DNA of 64,000 nucleotides from Ruminococcus sp. (GTDB lineage Bacteria; Bacillota; Clostridia; Oscillospirales; Acutalibacteraceae), in NCBI GenBank assembly GCA_022510945.1, contig JAFLSK010000004.1:25819-89818 (forward strand), in the 5' to 3' direction. Below are positions 18,989-31,396 of the stretch, one piece after another (the stretch's first letter is position 1; each line of letters starts with the position of its first letter). The position numbers and the translations under genes are program-made. The notes beneath the pieces are model-generated. The model worked only from the letters and a program-made list of their open reading frames with translations, ran no database searches and was not told the origin of the DNA.

Positions 18989-19231
18989 TTAATCCATTTT
19001 CTTTTCTAAATCCTCAATTCTGTGGTCGGAGACCTTTAACTGCTGCTTCATTACCGCGCCGTCCTGCTCGAGCTCGTACACGCGCTCGATAAGATTGTTG
19101 TGCTTATCAACCTTCTTTTCGAGTTGCTCTATGCGGTAATTCGAAAGCTTTGTGTTTATCAACACGCCGCACAGCGAGCCGAACGCTGAACCCGCCAGAC
19201 CAAGAATTGCGGTGATTATTGTGATATCCAA
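18989..19231 (-). CDS. Small TM + coiled-coil protein, phage lysis-module-like
   Basis: MDITIITAILGLAGSAFGSLCGVLINTKLSNYRIEQLEKKVDKHNNLIERVYELE; directly upstream of the holin. Confidence 0.6.
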   Translation of the reverse strand: MDITIITAILGLAGSAFGSLCGVLINTKLSNYRIEQLEKKVDKHNNLIERVYELEQDGAVMKQQLKVSDHRIEDLEKKMD

Positions 19232-19308
19232 GATTACACCTCCAATTACGGCGCAAAAAATAAGGAAATTGCATAAAACAATGCAATTCCCTTTAAAAAT
19301 AGTTTTAT

Positions 19309-22137
<2,829 letters not shown>

Positions 22138-22169
22138 AATTACTCCACTTTTAAATATATTACATCTAT

Positions 22170-22198
22170 ATTATAAAACGTTTGTGCTATCTTTGCAA
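22170..22198 (-). promoter_or_regulatory. Putative uvrA promoter
   Basis: Minus strand TTGCAA-N17-TATAAT; no LexA-type GAAC..GTTC site seen nearby. Confidence 0.6.
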
Positions 22199-22223
22199 TA
22201 GAAAATTTTACTTTTTTGTGTAC

Positions 22224-22400
22224 AAGAAAGCGTGCTTACGCGCTTTCTTCACTCATCGCTCGTTCTGCGAAGCAGAAACTGAGCGGAGAATACAAATTAT
22301 TTTTTGCTTTATAGGAATCAGATAACATCTTTGCTCCAAAACACATTCAAGTTTTATTTTTGCAGTCCGTTACGGATTAGTTCCCTATAAAACAAAAAAA
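22224..22400 (-). repeat. Interspersed structured repeat, type B copy 1
   Basis: AAGAAAGCG..CGCTTTCTT hairpin, core CGCTCGTTCTGCGAAGCAGAAACTGAGCG, then inverted arms TTTTTTGCTTTATAGG (22300-22315) / CCTATAAAACAAAAAA (22384-22399); matches 40333-40509. Confidence 0.85.
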
Positions 22401-22424
22401 TGCCGCCCATAAGGACGGCATTTG
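22399..22424 (-). terminator. Terminator of the NlpC/P60 gene
   Basis: ATGCCGCC..GGACGGCAT flanked by A/T tracts. Confidence 0.6.
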
Positions 22425-22446
22425 GTTTGTTAAATTAGCTTAGCGA

Positions 22447-24063
22447 TTACCAATATCTTACAGTTACGCTTTCCTTTTTACCCTTTTCGCGTGTTCCGCG
22501 ATAAGAAGAATTCCGTCGGTTGATAAGGAAGAACACACCGCTTACCGTAGCAGCAAATCCAAGAACAATCAAAAGCCACATAACGAAGCTTGAGTTCTTG
22601 TCTGCTGTGGAAATCTTAGCGGTTTTGAGCTCATCCTCCTGCACAGCGGCAATCGCCTGACGGGTAAGCTTGCTGGATTTTACAACAATCTCCTGAGCGT
22701 CCTCGAGATTTCCCTCAGCAACCTGAGCCACTGAATTCACAGCATCGACAGGCTGAGTTTTCTCGACAGGCTGTGTGTCCGGAGCAGTCTCCTCGACTGT
22801 TTCGGGCTCTGTAGGCGCCTCGGTTTCGACCTCGCTCGGCGTGGTGTAAATCGGATTCTCGAGCGCGTTCTGCGAGAAGAGAGCGTTGTAGGTCTGCTTG
22901 TCCACTATTCCGGTTGCTTCAAGGCCGTTCGCCTTCTGGAACATCAAAACGCCGTACTGCGTAATGTCGCCGAAATAGCCGGTCAGGTCTTCGTTATAGA
23001 AATTAAGCTCTGTAAGACGCTTTTGAATCTTTACGATTTCATCGCTCTGGTCACCAAGCTGATATGTGTCCTTTTTCTCCGCGGGTGCCTCTGTCGGGGC
23101 CTCTGTCGGAGCCTCTGTCGCCTCCGGTTCCACAGCTGTCTCAGCCTTAGGAGCCTTTGACGAGTAGAGAATATCGAGATCGCTCTGTCCCGCGATACCG
23201 TCAACAGTCACGCCCGCCGCTTTCTGGAATGCTTTGTAGGCAGCCTCGGTGTTCTCGCCGAAGTAGCCCGTAATCGCGTTGTGGTAGAAGCCGAGCTCAG
23301 CAAGACGGGTTTGAAGCTTAGTAACGCGCTCGCCGCTGGAACCGAGTTTAAGAGCAGTAGATGTAGAAGAAGAGGTCTGAGCGCTTGTGCTCTTGTTGTC
23401 GTTATTTGTATTGTCGGAATTTGAACTACCCGAATTGTTATCAGAATCGCTGCCCTTGTTAGCCACAGCGCTCATATTCTCGGGAGTTTTGTCCGAAACA
23501 CCGCTTGAGTTGAAATTGTATGTAATTCCGCCGATACGTTTGCTTGTGCTTACAACGTACTGGCCGTCCTCATAGTAGTAGTAGCTGCCGTTGAACTTCT
23601 CCCAACCCTCTGTAACGTATGTAACAGCAGAGAGCTTGAACCACTTCGTCCACGACTTGCTTGCCGTAGCCTCATAGCAAACGCCGTAGTACTCGTTGCG
23701 CGCGTCAACAGCCATACCGCCGCCGACATAGACGCCGACGTGACCGGGCTGATAAAGTCCAAGGCCGTGCACACGCGGAATACCGGAGCTTACGTTACCG
23801 CTCTGGGTAGCGGAGTTGAGCTGCGCCGTACCTGTGCGCGCGCCGCCGCAGTAGGAATAGATAAGTCCCGAGCAGTCAACCGCACCCGCGGACGAGCCGC
23901 CGTAGACATATTTCCAATGATTGTTGTATGCGCCCAGCGCCCATTCGGCAAGACCCGCGCCCGTGCCGCTTGCGTGAGGAGTGAGCATTCCCACTGTGCA
24001 AACAGAGGCGAGAATCACAACCGCAACAGCAACTGAGATAATCTTTTTTAAATGTTTTTTCAT
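22447..24063 (-). CDS. Secreted NlpC/P60 endopeptidase with two peptidoglycan-binding domains and C-terminal TM
   Basis: YVYGGSSAGAVDCSGLIYSYCGG; PGHVGVYVGGGMAVDA; two LGSSGERVTKLQTRLAELGFY / LGDQSDEIVKIQKRLTELNFY domains. Confidence 0.92.
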   Translation of the reverse strand: MKKHLKKIISVAVAVVILASVCTVGMLTPHASGTGAGLAEWALGAYNNHWKYVYGGSSAGAVDCSGLIYSYCGGARTGTAQLNSATQSGNVSSGIPRVHGLGLYQPGHVGVYVGGGMAVDARNEYYGVCYEATASKSWTKWFKLSAVTYVTEGWEKFNGSYYYYEDGQYVVSTSKRIGGITYNFNSSGVSDKTPENMSAVANKGSDSDNNSGSSNSDNTNNDNKSTSAQTSSSTSTALKLGSSGERVTKLQTRLAELGFYHNAITGYFGENTEAAYKAFQKAAGVTVDGIAGQSDLDILYSSKAPKAETAVEPEATEAPTEAPTEAPAEKKDTYQLGDQSDEIVKIQKRLTELNFYNEDLTGYFGDITQYGVLMFQKANGLEATGIVDKQTYNALFSQNALENPIYTTPSEVETEAPTEPETVEETAPDTQPVEKTQPVDAVNSVAQVAEGNLEDAQEIVVKSSKLTRQAIAAVQEDELKTAKISTADKNSSFVMWLLIVLGFAATVSGVFFLINRRNSSYRGTREKGKKESVTVRYW

Positions 24064-24285
24064 AAGAAAAGACCTCCGAAACTGCGCCGAGATTTTGATG
24101 CATTAACGCAGTTTGTAACAAATCTGTTACAATTATAACAAATTAATTAACATATTTCAACCCTTATTTTCCATCTTAGGCGAATAATGTATAATCTACA
24201 TAAAATAAATCCCATATAGGATGCGGCTTCGTACACAATGTTACAAAATGTAATTTATTTGCTCTTGTTTTTTGTGTCACGCGTA

Positions 24286-24317
24286 TTGTAAACTAAAATT
24301 AATTTTACGGTTGACAA
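24286..24317 (+). promoter_or_regulatory. BirA-type operator upstream of bioY
   Basis: TTGTAAAC-N16-GTTGACAA, overlapping the -35 of TTGACA-N17-TATACT. Confidence 0.8.
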
Positions 24318-24363
24318 TATTGTTGTGAAAGGCTATACTAATAACAGAAACGGAGAGATACTT

Positions 24364-24975
24364 ATGAATAAAAAAAATGCACTTAATCCACATCGTATGG
24401 CGTTCATTGCAATTTTCGCGGCTCTTAACTGCATATGCGCATGGCTCGCTGTTCCCAACCCATTCTCGGGCACGTCCTTCTCGCTCCAGACATTTGCGAT
24501 TATCCTCACAGGTCTTGTGCTCAGTCCGCTTGAATCGCTGACTACGAGCGTCGTTTACATTCTGCTCGGAGCAGTCGGACTACCCGTATTTTCGTCATTC
24601 GGCACGCTGTATTCGCGCCTTTTCACACCGTACGGCGGCTATATAATCGGATTTCTTTTCGCACCGTTGCTGATTTCGCTAACCAAAAATGCGCTTGTAA
24701 CCACAATCGAACGCAAGCACCTCTCAGACGCCGCAACAAAAACTCTGAAATCCGTCGTGTATATCGGCACCGCTATTGTGCTCGGATTGCTCGTAATCGA
24801 CATTCCCGCCGTAATTCAACACAAGCTTATGAGCGGCACGCCGTGGAGCGTGTCAATAGCAATGGCAGCACTCACATTCTTTCCGACAGACCTACTCAAA
24901 TGCATTCTCGCCGCCGTCGTATCCCTCGCCCTCGAAAAGCCGCTTAATTCAATACGCACAAAGGGCAAATCATAA
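24364..24975 (+). CDS. bioY: Biotin transporter BioY
   Basis: FAALNCICAWLAVPNPFSGTSFSLQTFAIILTGLVLSPLESLTTSVVYILLGAVGLPVFSSF. Confidence 0.93.
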   Translation: MNKKNALNPHRMAFIAIFAALNCICAWLAVPNPFSGTSFSLQTFAIILTGLVLSPLESLTTSVVYILLGAVGLPVFSSFGTLYSRLFTPYGGYIIGFLFAPLLISLTKNALVTTIERKHLSDAATKTLKSVVYIGTAIVLGLLVIDIPAVIQHKLMSGTPWSVSIAMAALTFFPTDLLKCILAAVVSLALEKPLNSIRTKGKS

Positions 24976-24989
24976 AACCCTGATATTCA

Positions 24990-25026
24990 AAAGAGCAGAG
25001 TCGCAATCTATGCACTCTGCTCTTTT
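24990..25026. terminator. Intrinsic terminator
   Basis: AAAAGAGCAGAGT..ACTCTGCTCTTTTT. Confidence 0.75.
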
Positions 25027-25029
25027 TCA

Positions 25030-25524
25030 TTAATTATCTTTTATTTTGCTCCATTCCTTTATAAGCCGCTCGAGAGAAAACGCGGCGTTGGCGGGACTTG
25101 TTGACGGCAGCTTTATCGCCTCGGTTTTTGTTGTTGGATAAATATGCTTCATATAAATTTTGTGCGACAATGCGCCGTTGCAGAAAATTCTGTCAACCTT
25201 GCTGTTGTCTAAAATCTCCGCTAAATCATTCGGCACTACATCCTTTACCGAGCTGTCGCTCGAGCCTGTAATCGTGCAGGATTTTATTGAATCCCACAAC
25301 GCGAGATTGTGTCGCAGAATAAGATTTTTCTTTTCCTCAATACTTTCCGGCACATCTTCCCCATACAAAGCCGCAATTAATTTCCAAAACCGATTTTGCG
25401 GATGTCCGTAGAAGAACATCGCCTCTCTCGACTTCACCGACGGAAAGCTGCCGAGAATCAAAACGCGCGAATCTTCATCAAACAACGGCGAAAAAGGATG
25501 CGCTATCTTCTTCATTTCACTCAT
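25030..25524 (-). CDS. DNA-deoxyinosine glycosylase (uracil-DNA glycosylase superfamily)
   Basis: RVLILGSFPSVKSREAMFFYGHPQNRFWKLIAALYGEDVP; LPSTSPANAAFS. Confidence 0.88.
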   Translation of the reverse strand: MSEMKKIAHPFSPLFDEDSRVLILGSFPSVKSREAMFFYGHPQNRFWKLIAALYGEDVPESIEEKKNLILRHNLALWDSIKSCTITGSSDSSVKDVVPNDLAEILDNSKVDRIFCNGALSHKIYMKHIYPTTKTEAIKLPSTSPANAAFSLERLIKEWSKIKDN

Positions 25525-25735
25525 TTTTAATCCTTATTTTTGTAAACAATATTTCTATAGTATTGTATCATCATATTTTTTGTTATACAAGAATTTACTT
25601 CGACTTTTTCCCAATCTTTCGATAAATTTCAGTAATAAATTACCATATATAATTTTAAAATTGCGACACACAATATTAAGGCAACATTGAGTTGCTTAAT
25701 TTATAAATCACGAAAAATTAAAGGAGAAAATTATT

Positions 25736-25927
25736 ATGTCTAAGAACAGCATCGTAGTTCCTGAGGCTAAGGAAGCCCTCGAGCGTTTCAAGATGGAAGC
25801 TGCAAGCGAAGTAGGCGTTAACCTCAAGCAGGGTTACAACGGCGATCTCACTTCACGTCAGGCAGGTTCTGTAGGCGGTCAGATGGTTAAGAAAATGATC
25901 GAGTCCTACGAAAAGGGCTTAAAGTAA
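25736..25927 (+). CDS. Alpha/beta-type small acid-soluble spore protein
   Basis: VPEAKEALERFKMEAASEVGVNLKQGYNGDLTSRQAGSVGGQMVKKMIESYE. Confidence 0.95.
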   Translation: MSKNSIVVPEAKEALERFKMEAASEVGVNLKQGYNGDLTSRQAGSVGGQMVKKMIESYEKGLK

Positions 25928-26007
25928 GAACCCTATCATAAGAGATATTAAACAACAGAAAACTCTGAGGTTTAATATAACCTTCCAAAACGGATTGTAA
26001 AAATGAG

Positions 26008-26043
26008 CAGACCGACAGTGTGGGTTAATCACTGTCGGTCTGT
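26008..26043. terminator. Intrinsic terminator
   Basis: CAGACCGACAGTG..CACTGTCGGTCTG. Confidence 0.75.
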
Positions 26044-26057
26044 TATTGCGTTATCAA

Positions 26058-26666
26058 TTATTCAAAGTTCAGCTCTGTAAGATTTTCGGGAAACGCATTG
26101 TCCTCAGAGCATAGCATAATTTTGTAGCCGCTGAGCATATACTCCTTAAAGAAGTAGATTTTCCCGCCATAGAGCACCCTATCCGAACTCAAAGTAAGGT
26201 CGAGCGTGCTCGGCGGAAAGTGAAATCCCTCGCCTATGCATTTCATAAACGACTCTTTCTTCGTCCAGAACTCAAAGAACAGATTCTGCTTATCGTCTGC
26301 CTTTCGAAGCATTTCGCGCTCGTTTTCGCAGAAAACAGTTTTTGCAATCTTTTCGTAATCGACGATTTTTATGCGTTCAATATCACAGCCTATATCGGCG
26401 GAATCTGATACCGCGAGTATCACATAGTCGCCGCTGTGCGCAAGATTAAAATACTCATTTTCAATGTACGGCTTTCCGTACTCGCCTGTTTTTATTTCGC
26501 TATTTGGGAAAATTTCAGTGAGCAGAAGTCCCGCAGCAAGGGACTGACGCTTAGCGCTGTCGCGTGTAAGACGTCGTATTTTATCCCGCCGGTTAGGTGC
26601 TGTCTTATTAATATTTAATTCTGTTAAAGAAATATTTCTTGAGTTGGTTACATATATTTTTATCAT
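26058..26666 (-). CDS. 4'-phosphopantetheinyl transferase superfamily (Sfp-type)
   Basis: FNLAHSGDYVILAVSDSADIGCDIERIK; FFEFWTKKESFMKCIGEGF. Confidence 0.9.
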   Translation of the reverse strand: MIKIYVTNSRNISLTELNINKTAPNRRDKIRRLTRDSAKRQSLAAGLLLTEIFPNSEIKTGEYGKPYIENEYFNLAHSGDYVILAVSDSADIGCDIERIKIVDYEKIAKTVFCENEREMLRKADDKQNLFFEFWTKKESFMKCIGEGFHFPPSTLDLTLSSDRVLYGGKIYFFKEYMLSGYKIMLCSEDNAFPENLTELNFE

Positions 26667-26712
26667 TTCGATTCCCGCTATGTAGTGTCAGCGACAAGCA
26701 ATCGGAAACCGA

Positions 26713-27201
26713 TTAATAACCCTCTTGTCCGCTGAGAGAGTCGTCGTCAACTATCCAGTCCTCAACGTAGATTGCGGTGAACTTATCCTTTGTGTTGCGC
26801 ACCACTACGCGCTGAATACCCGCGTTGATAATCATACGCTTGCACATAGCGCAAGAGTTTGCACTCTCAACATAAGCCCCCGAGCCGTACTCCTTGCCCA
26901 CGAGGTACATAGTAGCGCCGATCATTTGCTCACGCGGAGCGTGGATAATCGCGTTTGCCTCAGCGTGAACACTGCGGCACAGCTCGTATCGCGTTCCGCG
27001 CTGAACGTTCATCTTGTCGCGGATACAGGTACCGAGATCAATGCAGTTGCGCCTGCCGCGAGGCGCGCCGACGTAGCCCGTGGAGACAATCTGGTCGTTG
27101 TTAACGATTATTGCGCCGTAGTTTCTGCGCAGGCAGGTACCGCGCTCGAGCACGGTCTCCGCAATATCGAGATAGTAATTTTCCTTATCAATACGAGACA
27201 T
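26713..27201 (-). CDS. Deoxycytidylate deaminase family
   Basis: CRSVHAEANAIIHAPREQMIGATMYL (HAE); SCAMCKRMIINAGIQRVV. Confidence 0.92.
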   Translation of the reverse strand: MSRIDKENYYLDIAETVLERGTCLRRNYGAIIVNNDQIVSTGYVGAPRGRRNCIDLGTCIRDKMNVQRGTRYELCRSVHAEANAIIHAPREQMIGATMYLVGKEYGSGAYVESANSCAMCKRMIINAGIQRVVVRNTKDKFTAIYVEDWIVDDDSLSGQEGY

Positions 27202-27280
27202 AGTATCAACCCCTTATAGTCTCAATGCCGCTGTATAGAACAACTCTATACTATAATAATGTACTATTTCTCGAGAGTTG

Positions 27281-27520
27281 TCAAGTGTTATTAAGCGTTT
27301 TTATGCAATCTTCGCACACGGTCTTTCCCATAAAACTCCTGAGTTCTGAACTCTTGCCGCAGAACACGCAGGTGTGCTCCGCTTTGGTTATTACTATACG
27401 GTCGTTTTCGACGTCAATTTTTATCATATCATTAAGCCTCAGTCCAAGCTTTTCACGAATATCCTTAGGCAGAACAACTCTTCCTACATCGTCAATTTTC
27501 TTAAAGCTGGTGTAAATCAT
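27281..27520 (-). CDS. AbrB/SpoVT-type transcriptional regulator
   Basis: SFKKIDDVGRVVLPKDIREKLGLRLNDMIKIDVENDRIVI; C-terminal CxxC pair. Confidence 0.9.
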   Translation of the reverse strand: MIYTSFKKIDDVGRVVLPKDIREKLGLRLNDMIKIDVENDRIVITKAEHTCVFCGKSSELRSFMGKTVCEDCIKTLNNT

Positions 27521-27631
27521 AGCACACCCTCCCTTTAATTTCTTTGTTCGACACTATTTTACCAAAAAATGACAAATTAGTCAATATTTCTCACAAAAAT
27601 ATTAAAAATTGTAAATTTTCGAGGAATTTCT

Positions 27632-28201
27632 ATGATGAATTACATTTTTGGCGCGATAATTATCATCGCGGTTATATGCGGAATTTTGAGCGGCAACGGC
27701 TCCGCACTTGCCGACGGGGTTATCAGTGGAGCGAAGGACAGTATGGAACTGCTGATGACAATGGCGGGAATGATGATGCTATGGTCGGGAATAATGGAAA
27801 TCGCCTCACAGAGCGGCTTTACGAAGGTAATCAGCCGCTCCCTCGCGCCTGTGCTGAGAAAGCTGTTTAAAAACGTTCCGAAGGACAGTAAGGCACTCAA
27901 CTACATAAGTATGAACGTCAGCGCAAACCTGCTCGGGCTCGGCAACGCGGCGACGCCGTTCGGGTTGTCGGCTATGGGCGAACTCCACAGGCTCAGCGAT
28001 GAGAATGACAGAGCGAGCGACGATATGGTGACATTCGTGGTGATGAACACAGCCTCAATCCAGCTTATGCCCACGATGATAGGAACGCTCAGGCAGACCT
28101 ACGGCAGCAACGCGCCGTTCAGCATTTTGCCGTGCGTATGGGTAAGCTCAGCATGCGCGCTCGCCGTGGGGCTTATTCTGTCAAAGCTTTTGAGAAGGTG
28201 A
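27632..28201 (+). CDS. spmA: Spore maturation protein A
   Basis: LADGVISGAKDSMELLMTMAGMMMLWSGIMEIA; NVSANLLGLGNAATPFGLSAM. Confidence 0.93.
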   Translation: MMNYIFGAIIIIAVICGILSGNGSALADGVISGAKDSMELLMTMAGMMMLWSGIMEIASQSGFTKVISRSLAPVLRKLFKNVPKDSKALNYISMNVSANLLGLGNAATPFGLSAMGELHRLSDENDRASDDMVTFVVMNTASIQLMPTMIGTLRQTYGSNAPFSILPCVWVSSACALAVGLILSKLLRR

Positions 28202-28202
28202 A

Positions 28203-28715
28203 TTGATGGAACTGTTTATGCCGGTTTTTATCGCGGTCGTGCTTGTGTTCGGACTTGTAAAACGCGTGCCGCTGTTTGACGCTTTTATATGTGGAGCAAC
28301 GGACGGAATGAAAACACTCGCAAAAATCGCGCCCACGCTCGTCGGGCTCATCGTCGCAGTGGATATGCTAAAGGCGAGCGGAGCTATGGAAATGCTATGC
28401 AACGTTGTCACGCCGCTTGCGGACACACTCGGATTTCCGAAGGAGATAGTTCCTATGATTCTGTTGCGCCCTATCTCTGGCGGCGGCTCGACCGCGCTGC
28501 TAACGGGAATATACAAGGACTATGGCCCCGACAGCTTTGCGGGTCAGGTCGCCTCGGTGCTCGCGGGCTCGACGGAGACGACCTTCTACGCGATTGCGGT
28601 CTACTACGGCAGCGTAAAGGTCAAAAAAATCCGTCACACGCTCATAGCCGCGTTGTCAGCCGATTTTACGGCGGCGGTTATGGCTGTGTTGACGGTAAAA
28701 TTGATGTTAAACTGA
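28203..28715 (+). CDS. spmB: Spore maturation protein B
   Basis: VPLFDAFICGATDGMKTLAKIAPTLVGLIVAVDMLKASGAM; LRPISGGGSTALLT. Confidence 0.93.
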   Translation: MMELFMPVFIAVVLVFGLVKRVPLFDAFICGATDGMKTLAKIAPTLVGLIVAVDMLKASGAMEMLCNVVTPLADTLGFPKEIVPMILLRPISGGGSTALLTGIYKDYGPDSFAGQVASVLAGSTETTFYAIAVYYGSVKVKKIRHTLIAALSADFTAAVMAVLTVKLMLN

Positions 28716-28718
28716 AAA

Positions 28719-28742
28719 AGCCGACCTGAAATCAGGTCGGCT
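28719..28742. terminator. Bidirectional terminator
   Basis: AGCCGACCTGAAATCAGGTCGGCT. Confidence 0.8.
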
Positions 28743-28754
28743 CTGCAACTTTTA

Positions 28755-30566
28755 TTAATCTGTATCAAGTTTGAGGACAGCCATAAACGCCTCCTGCGGC
28801 ACCTCAACAGTACCAAGCTGGCGCATACGCTTTTTACCTTCCTTCTGCTTTTCGAGCAGCTTTTTCTTACGCGTGATATCGCCGCCGTAGCACTTCGCAA
28901 GCACGTCCTTACGCATAGCTTTTACGGTCTCGCGGGCGATAATCTTGCCGCCGATACACGCCTGAATAGGCACCTCGAAAAGCTGGCGCGGGATTTTCTC
29001 CTTAAGCTTTTCAGCCATTTTGCGCGCTCTGCCATACGCCTTGTCCTTGTGAATAATAAAACTGAGCGCGTCGACAATTTCGCCGTTGAGCATAATGTCA
29101 AGCTTAACAAGCTCACTCTGCACATACTCGCTGAGTTCGTAGTCGAACGACGCATAGCCGCGTGTGCGGGACTTCAGCGTGTCGAAGAAGTCGTAGATAA
29201 TCTCGGCGAGCGGAAGCTGGTAGTGGATATCAACGCGGTCGGCGTCGATATAATCCATACCGACGAAGATTCCGCGCCTGTCCTGACACAACTCCATAAT
29301 ATTTCCGACATAGTCCGACGGCGAATAAATATGCGCATCTGTCATCGGCTCCTCGGCGGAGGCTATCAGCGCAGGGTCAGGATAGTTCGTGGGGTTGTCT
29401 ATGTTCTCGACCGTGCCGTCGGTTTTTGTGATTTTATAAATAACGCTCGGTGCGGTGGTGATGATGTCGAGATTGTACTCGCGCTCGAGGCGTTCCTGAA
29501 TAATTTCCATATGCAGAAGTCCGAGGAAACCGCAGCGGTAACCGAAGCCGAGAGCAACGGAGGTTTCGGGCTCGAAGGAGAGCGCGGCGTCGTTTAGCTT
29601 AAGCTTTTCGAGCGCGTCCTTGAGGTCTCCGTAGCGCGCACCGTCAACGGGATAAATTCCGCAGAATACCATCGACTGAGCCTCGCGGTAGCCGGGCAGC
29701 GGCTCGGGAGCGGGATTTGAAGTGAGAGTAATTGTGTCGCCGACCTGAGCGTCGGAGAGCGACTTGATTGACGCGGCGATATATCCAACCTCGCCCGCGC
29801 GCAGAATTCCCGTCTGCTCCATAGAAGTCGCGTGCATAAGTCCGCACTCAACGACATTGAAGGTGGAGCCCGTCGCCATAAGCTTGAACTCGTCGCCGGT
29901 CTTAATCTGACCCTCCTTAAGGCGAACGTAAATGATAACACCCTTGTAGGAGTCGTAGTAACTGTCGAAGATAAGTCCGCGCAGCGGAGCGTTCACGTCA
30001 CCTGTCGGCGCGGGAATATCGGTGACAATCTTCTCCAAAACATCGTGGATATTAAGTCCCTGCTTAGCGGAAATGCGCGGAGCCTCGTCAGCGGGAATAC
30101 CGATAATATCCTCAATCTCGTGCTCTACCCTGTCGGGATCTGCAGAGGGTAAATCTATCTTGTTGATAACGGGCACTATCTCGAGTCCGCTGTCGACAGC
30201 AAGGTATGTGTTCGCGAGCGTCTGCGCCTCGATTCCCTGCGACGCGTCCACGATGAGCACAGCTCCCTCGCACGCGGCAAGGCTACGGCTGACCTCATAG
30301 TTGAAGTCGACGTGGCCGGGTGTATCGATAAGGTTGAGAAGGTAGTCGTTGCCGTCGTCAGCGTGATAAATCGTGGTAACGGCGCGGGCTTTGATTGTAA
30401 TTCCGCGCTCACGCTCAAGCTCCATATCGTCGAGAATCTGCGCCTCCATATCCCTTACAGCGACGCTCTTGGTAAGCTCGAGGATACGGTCGGCGAGTGT
30501 GCTCTTTCCGTGGTCTATGTGAGCAATTATAGAAAAGTTACGAATTTTATCCTGTTCAAAATTCAA
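28755..30566 (-). CDS. lepA: Elongation factor 4
   Basis: [42 protein letters not shown] start at 30566 preferred because of aaaggtga 5 nt upstream. Confidence 0.97.
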   Translation of the reverse strand: MNFEQDKIRNFSIIAHIDHGKSTLADRILELTKSVAVRDMEAQILDDMELERERGITIKARAVTTIYHADDGNDYLLNLIDTPGHVDFNYEVSRSLAACEGAVLIVDASQGIEAQTLANTYLAVDSGLEIVPVINKIDLPSADPDRVEHEIEDIIGIPADEAPRISAKQGLNIHDVLEKIVTDIPAPTGDVNAPLRGLIFDSYYDSYKGVIIYVRLKEGQIKTGDEFKLMATGSTFNVVECGLMHATSMEQTGILRAGEVGYIAASIKSLSDAQVGDTITLTSNPAPEPLPGYREAQSMVFCGIYPVDGARYGDLKDALEKLKLNDAALSFEPETSVALGFGYRCGFLGLLHMEIIQERLEREYNLDIITTAPSVIYKITKTDGTVENIDNPTNYPDPALIASAEEPMTDAHIYSPSDYVGNIMELCQDRRGIFVGMDYIDADRVDIHYQLPLAEIIYDFFDTLKSRTRGYASFDYELSEYVQSELVKLDIMLNGEIVDALSFIIHKDKAYGRARKMAEKLKEKIPRQLFEVPIQACIGGKIIARETVKAMRKDVLAKCYGGDITRKKKLLEKQKEGKKRMRQLGTVEVPQEAFMAVLKLDTD

Positions 30567-30689
30567 GTCAATCACCTTTATACAGATTTTCTGCAATTTA
30601 GGATATTATATCATATCTTTTAAATATTGCCAATACATTTTTTTTGTGATAATACAAGCGAATTTACCCATAATATTCTAAAATAACGC

Positions 30690-30718
30690 TTGACTTATAC
30701 ACCCATTGAGTGTATTGT
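30690..30718 (+). promoter_or_regulatory. Promoter and 17-bp operator-like palindrome of the XRE/AbiEii operon
   Basis: TTGACT-N17-TATTGT with palindrome TACACCCATTGAGTGTA (30698-30714, one mismatch) in the spacer and -10. Confidence 0.65.
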
Positions 30719-30736
30719 ATTGGTGAGGTGAAAAAT

Positions 30737-31387
30737 ATGAATATCCGAGATATGAGAACACAGCTTGGTGACACTCAAAGTGAATTTGCCGCGCGGTATA
30801 ATATTCCTTTCCGAACAGTTCAGAACTGGGAAACAGGCTTGCGCAAACCACCTGAATATATTATGAATCTGTTAGAAAGCAGAATACGCGAAGATCTGGT
30901 TAATCGAAAAACAACCGTGTTGCCTAAATATGACCCACACAAGAGCGACCTTCCGAAGAGAAGCGACTATGTGGGCGCACTCGCTTGGCTGAGAGCAGTT
31001 CGTGATTGTCTTGGGGAAAATGTTGTTTTCGCTTTGGATGAAGCACTTATGTGTCAGGGCAACTTTATGGGACGCAGTGACGAATTTATTGTATGGGTTT
31101 ACTCAGACGACTCGGTCACACGCTTCAACGGCGTTGTTGTGCTCGGGAACCGAATAAGCCCGTACAGTGTGAAGGAAAAGAACGGAATTAAGTTTACTGA
31201 CTTCAACAGAACATTATCTGACGCACTTGCTAATGAGTCGATTTTGGATATGCAGGGTATTACAGAAGCCATTAGCCGATACTATTACTCCCACAATGAA
31301 AGCTTTAACGGGCTTTCTGTATCCCCCGAATATCAGGAGAGGTTTGAAAAGCTGGCAGATGAAGCGATTGATTATTACAGTAATTAG
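30737..31387 (+). CDS. XRE-type HTH protein, putative antitoxin
   Basis: MNIRDMRTQLGDTQSEFAARYNIPFRTVQNWETGLRKPPEYIMNLLE HTH; ggtgaggtg RBS; ORF-track start at 30710 is too early. Confidence 0.85.
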   Translation: MNIRDMRTQLGDTQSEFAARYNIPFRTVQNWETGLRKPPEYIMNLLESRIREDLVNRKTTVLPKYDPHKSDLPKRSDYVGALAWLRAVRDCLGENVVFALDEALMCQGNFMGRSDEFIVWVYSDDSVTRFNGVVVLGNRISPYSVKEKNGIKFTDFNRTLSDALANESILDMQGITEAISRYYYSHNESFNGLSVSPEYQERFEKLADEAIDYYSN

Positions 31388-31396
31388 GAGCGCGCT

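Noticed and set aside
22138-22200. LexA box upstream of uvrA
   Set aside because: Looked for CGAAC-N4-GTTCG-like palindromes; only a CAAACGTTT stretch is present, which does not fit.
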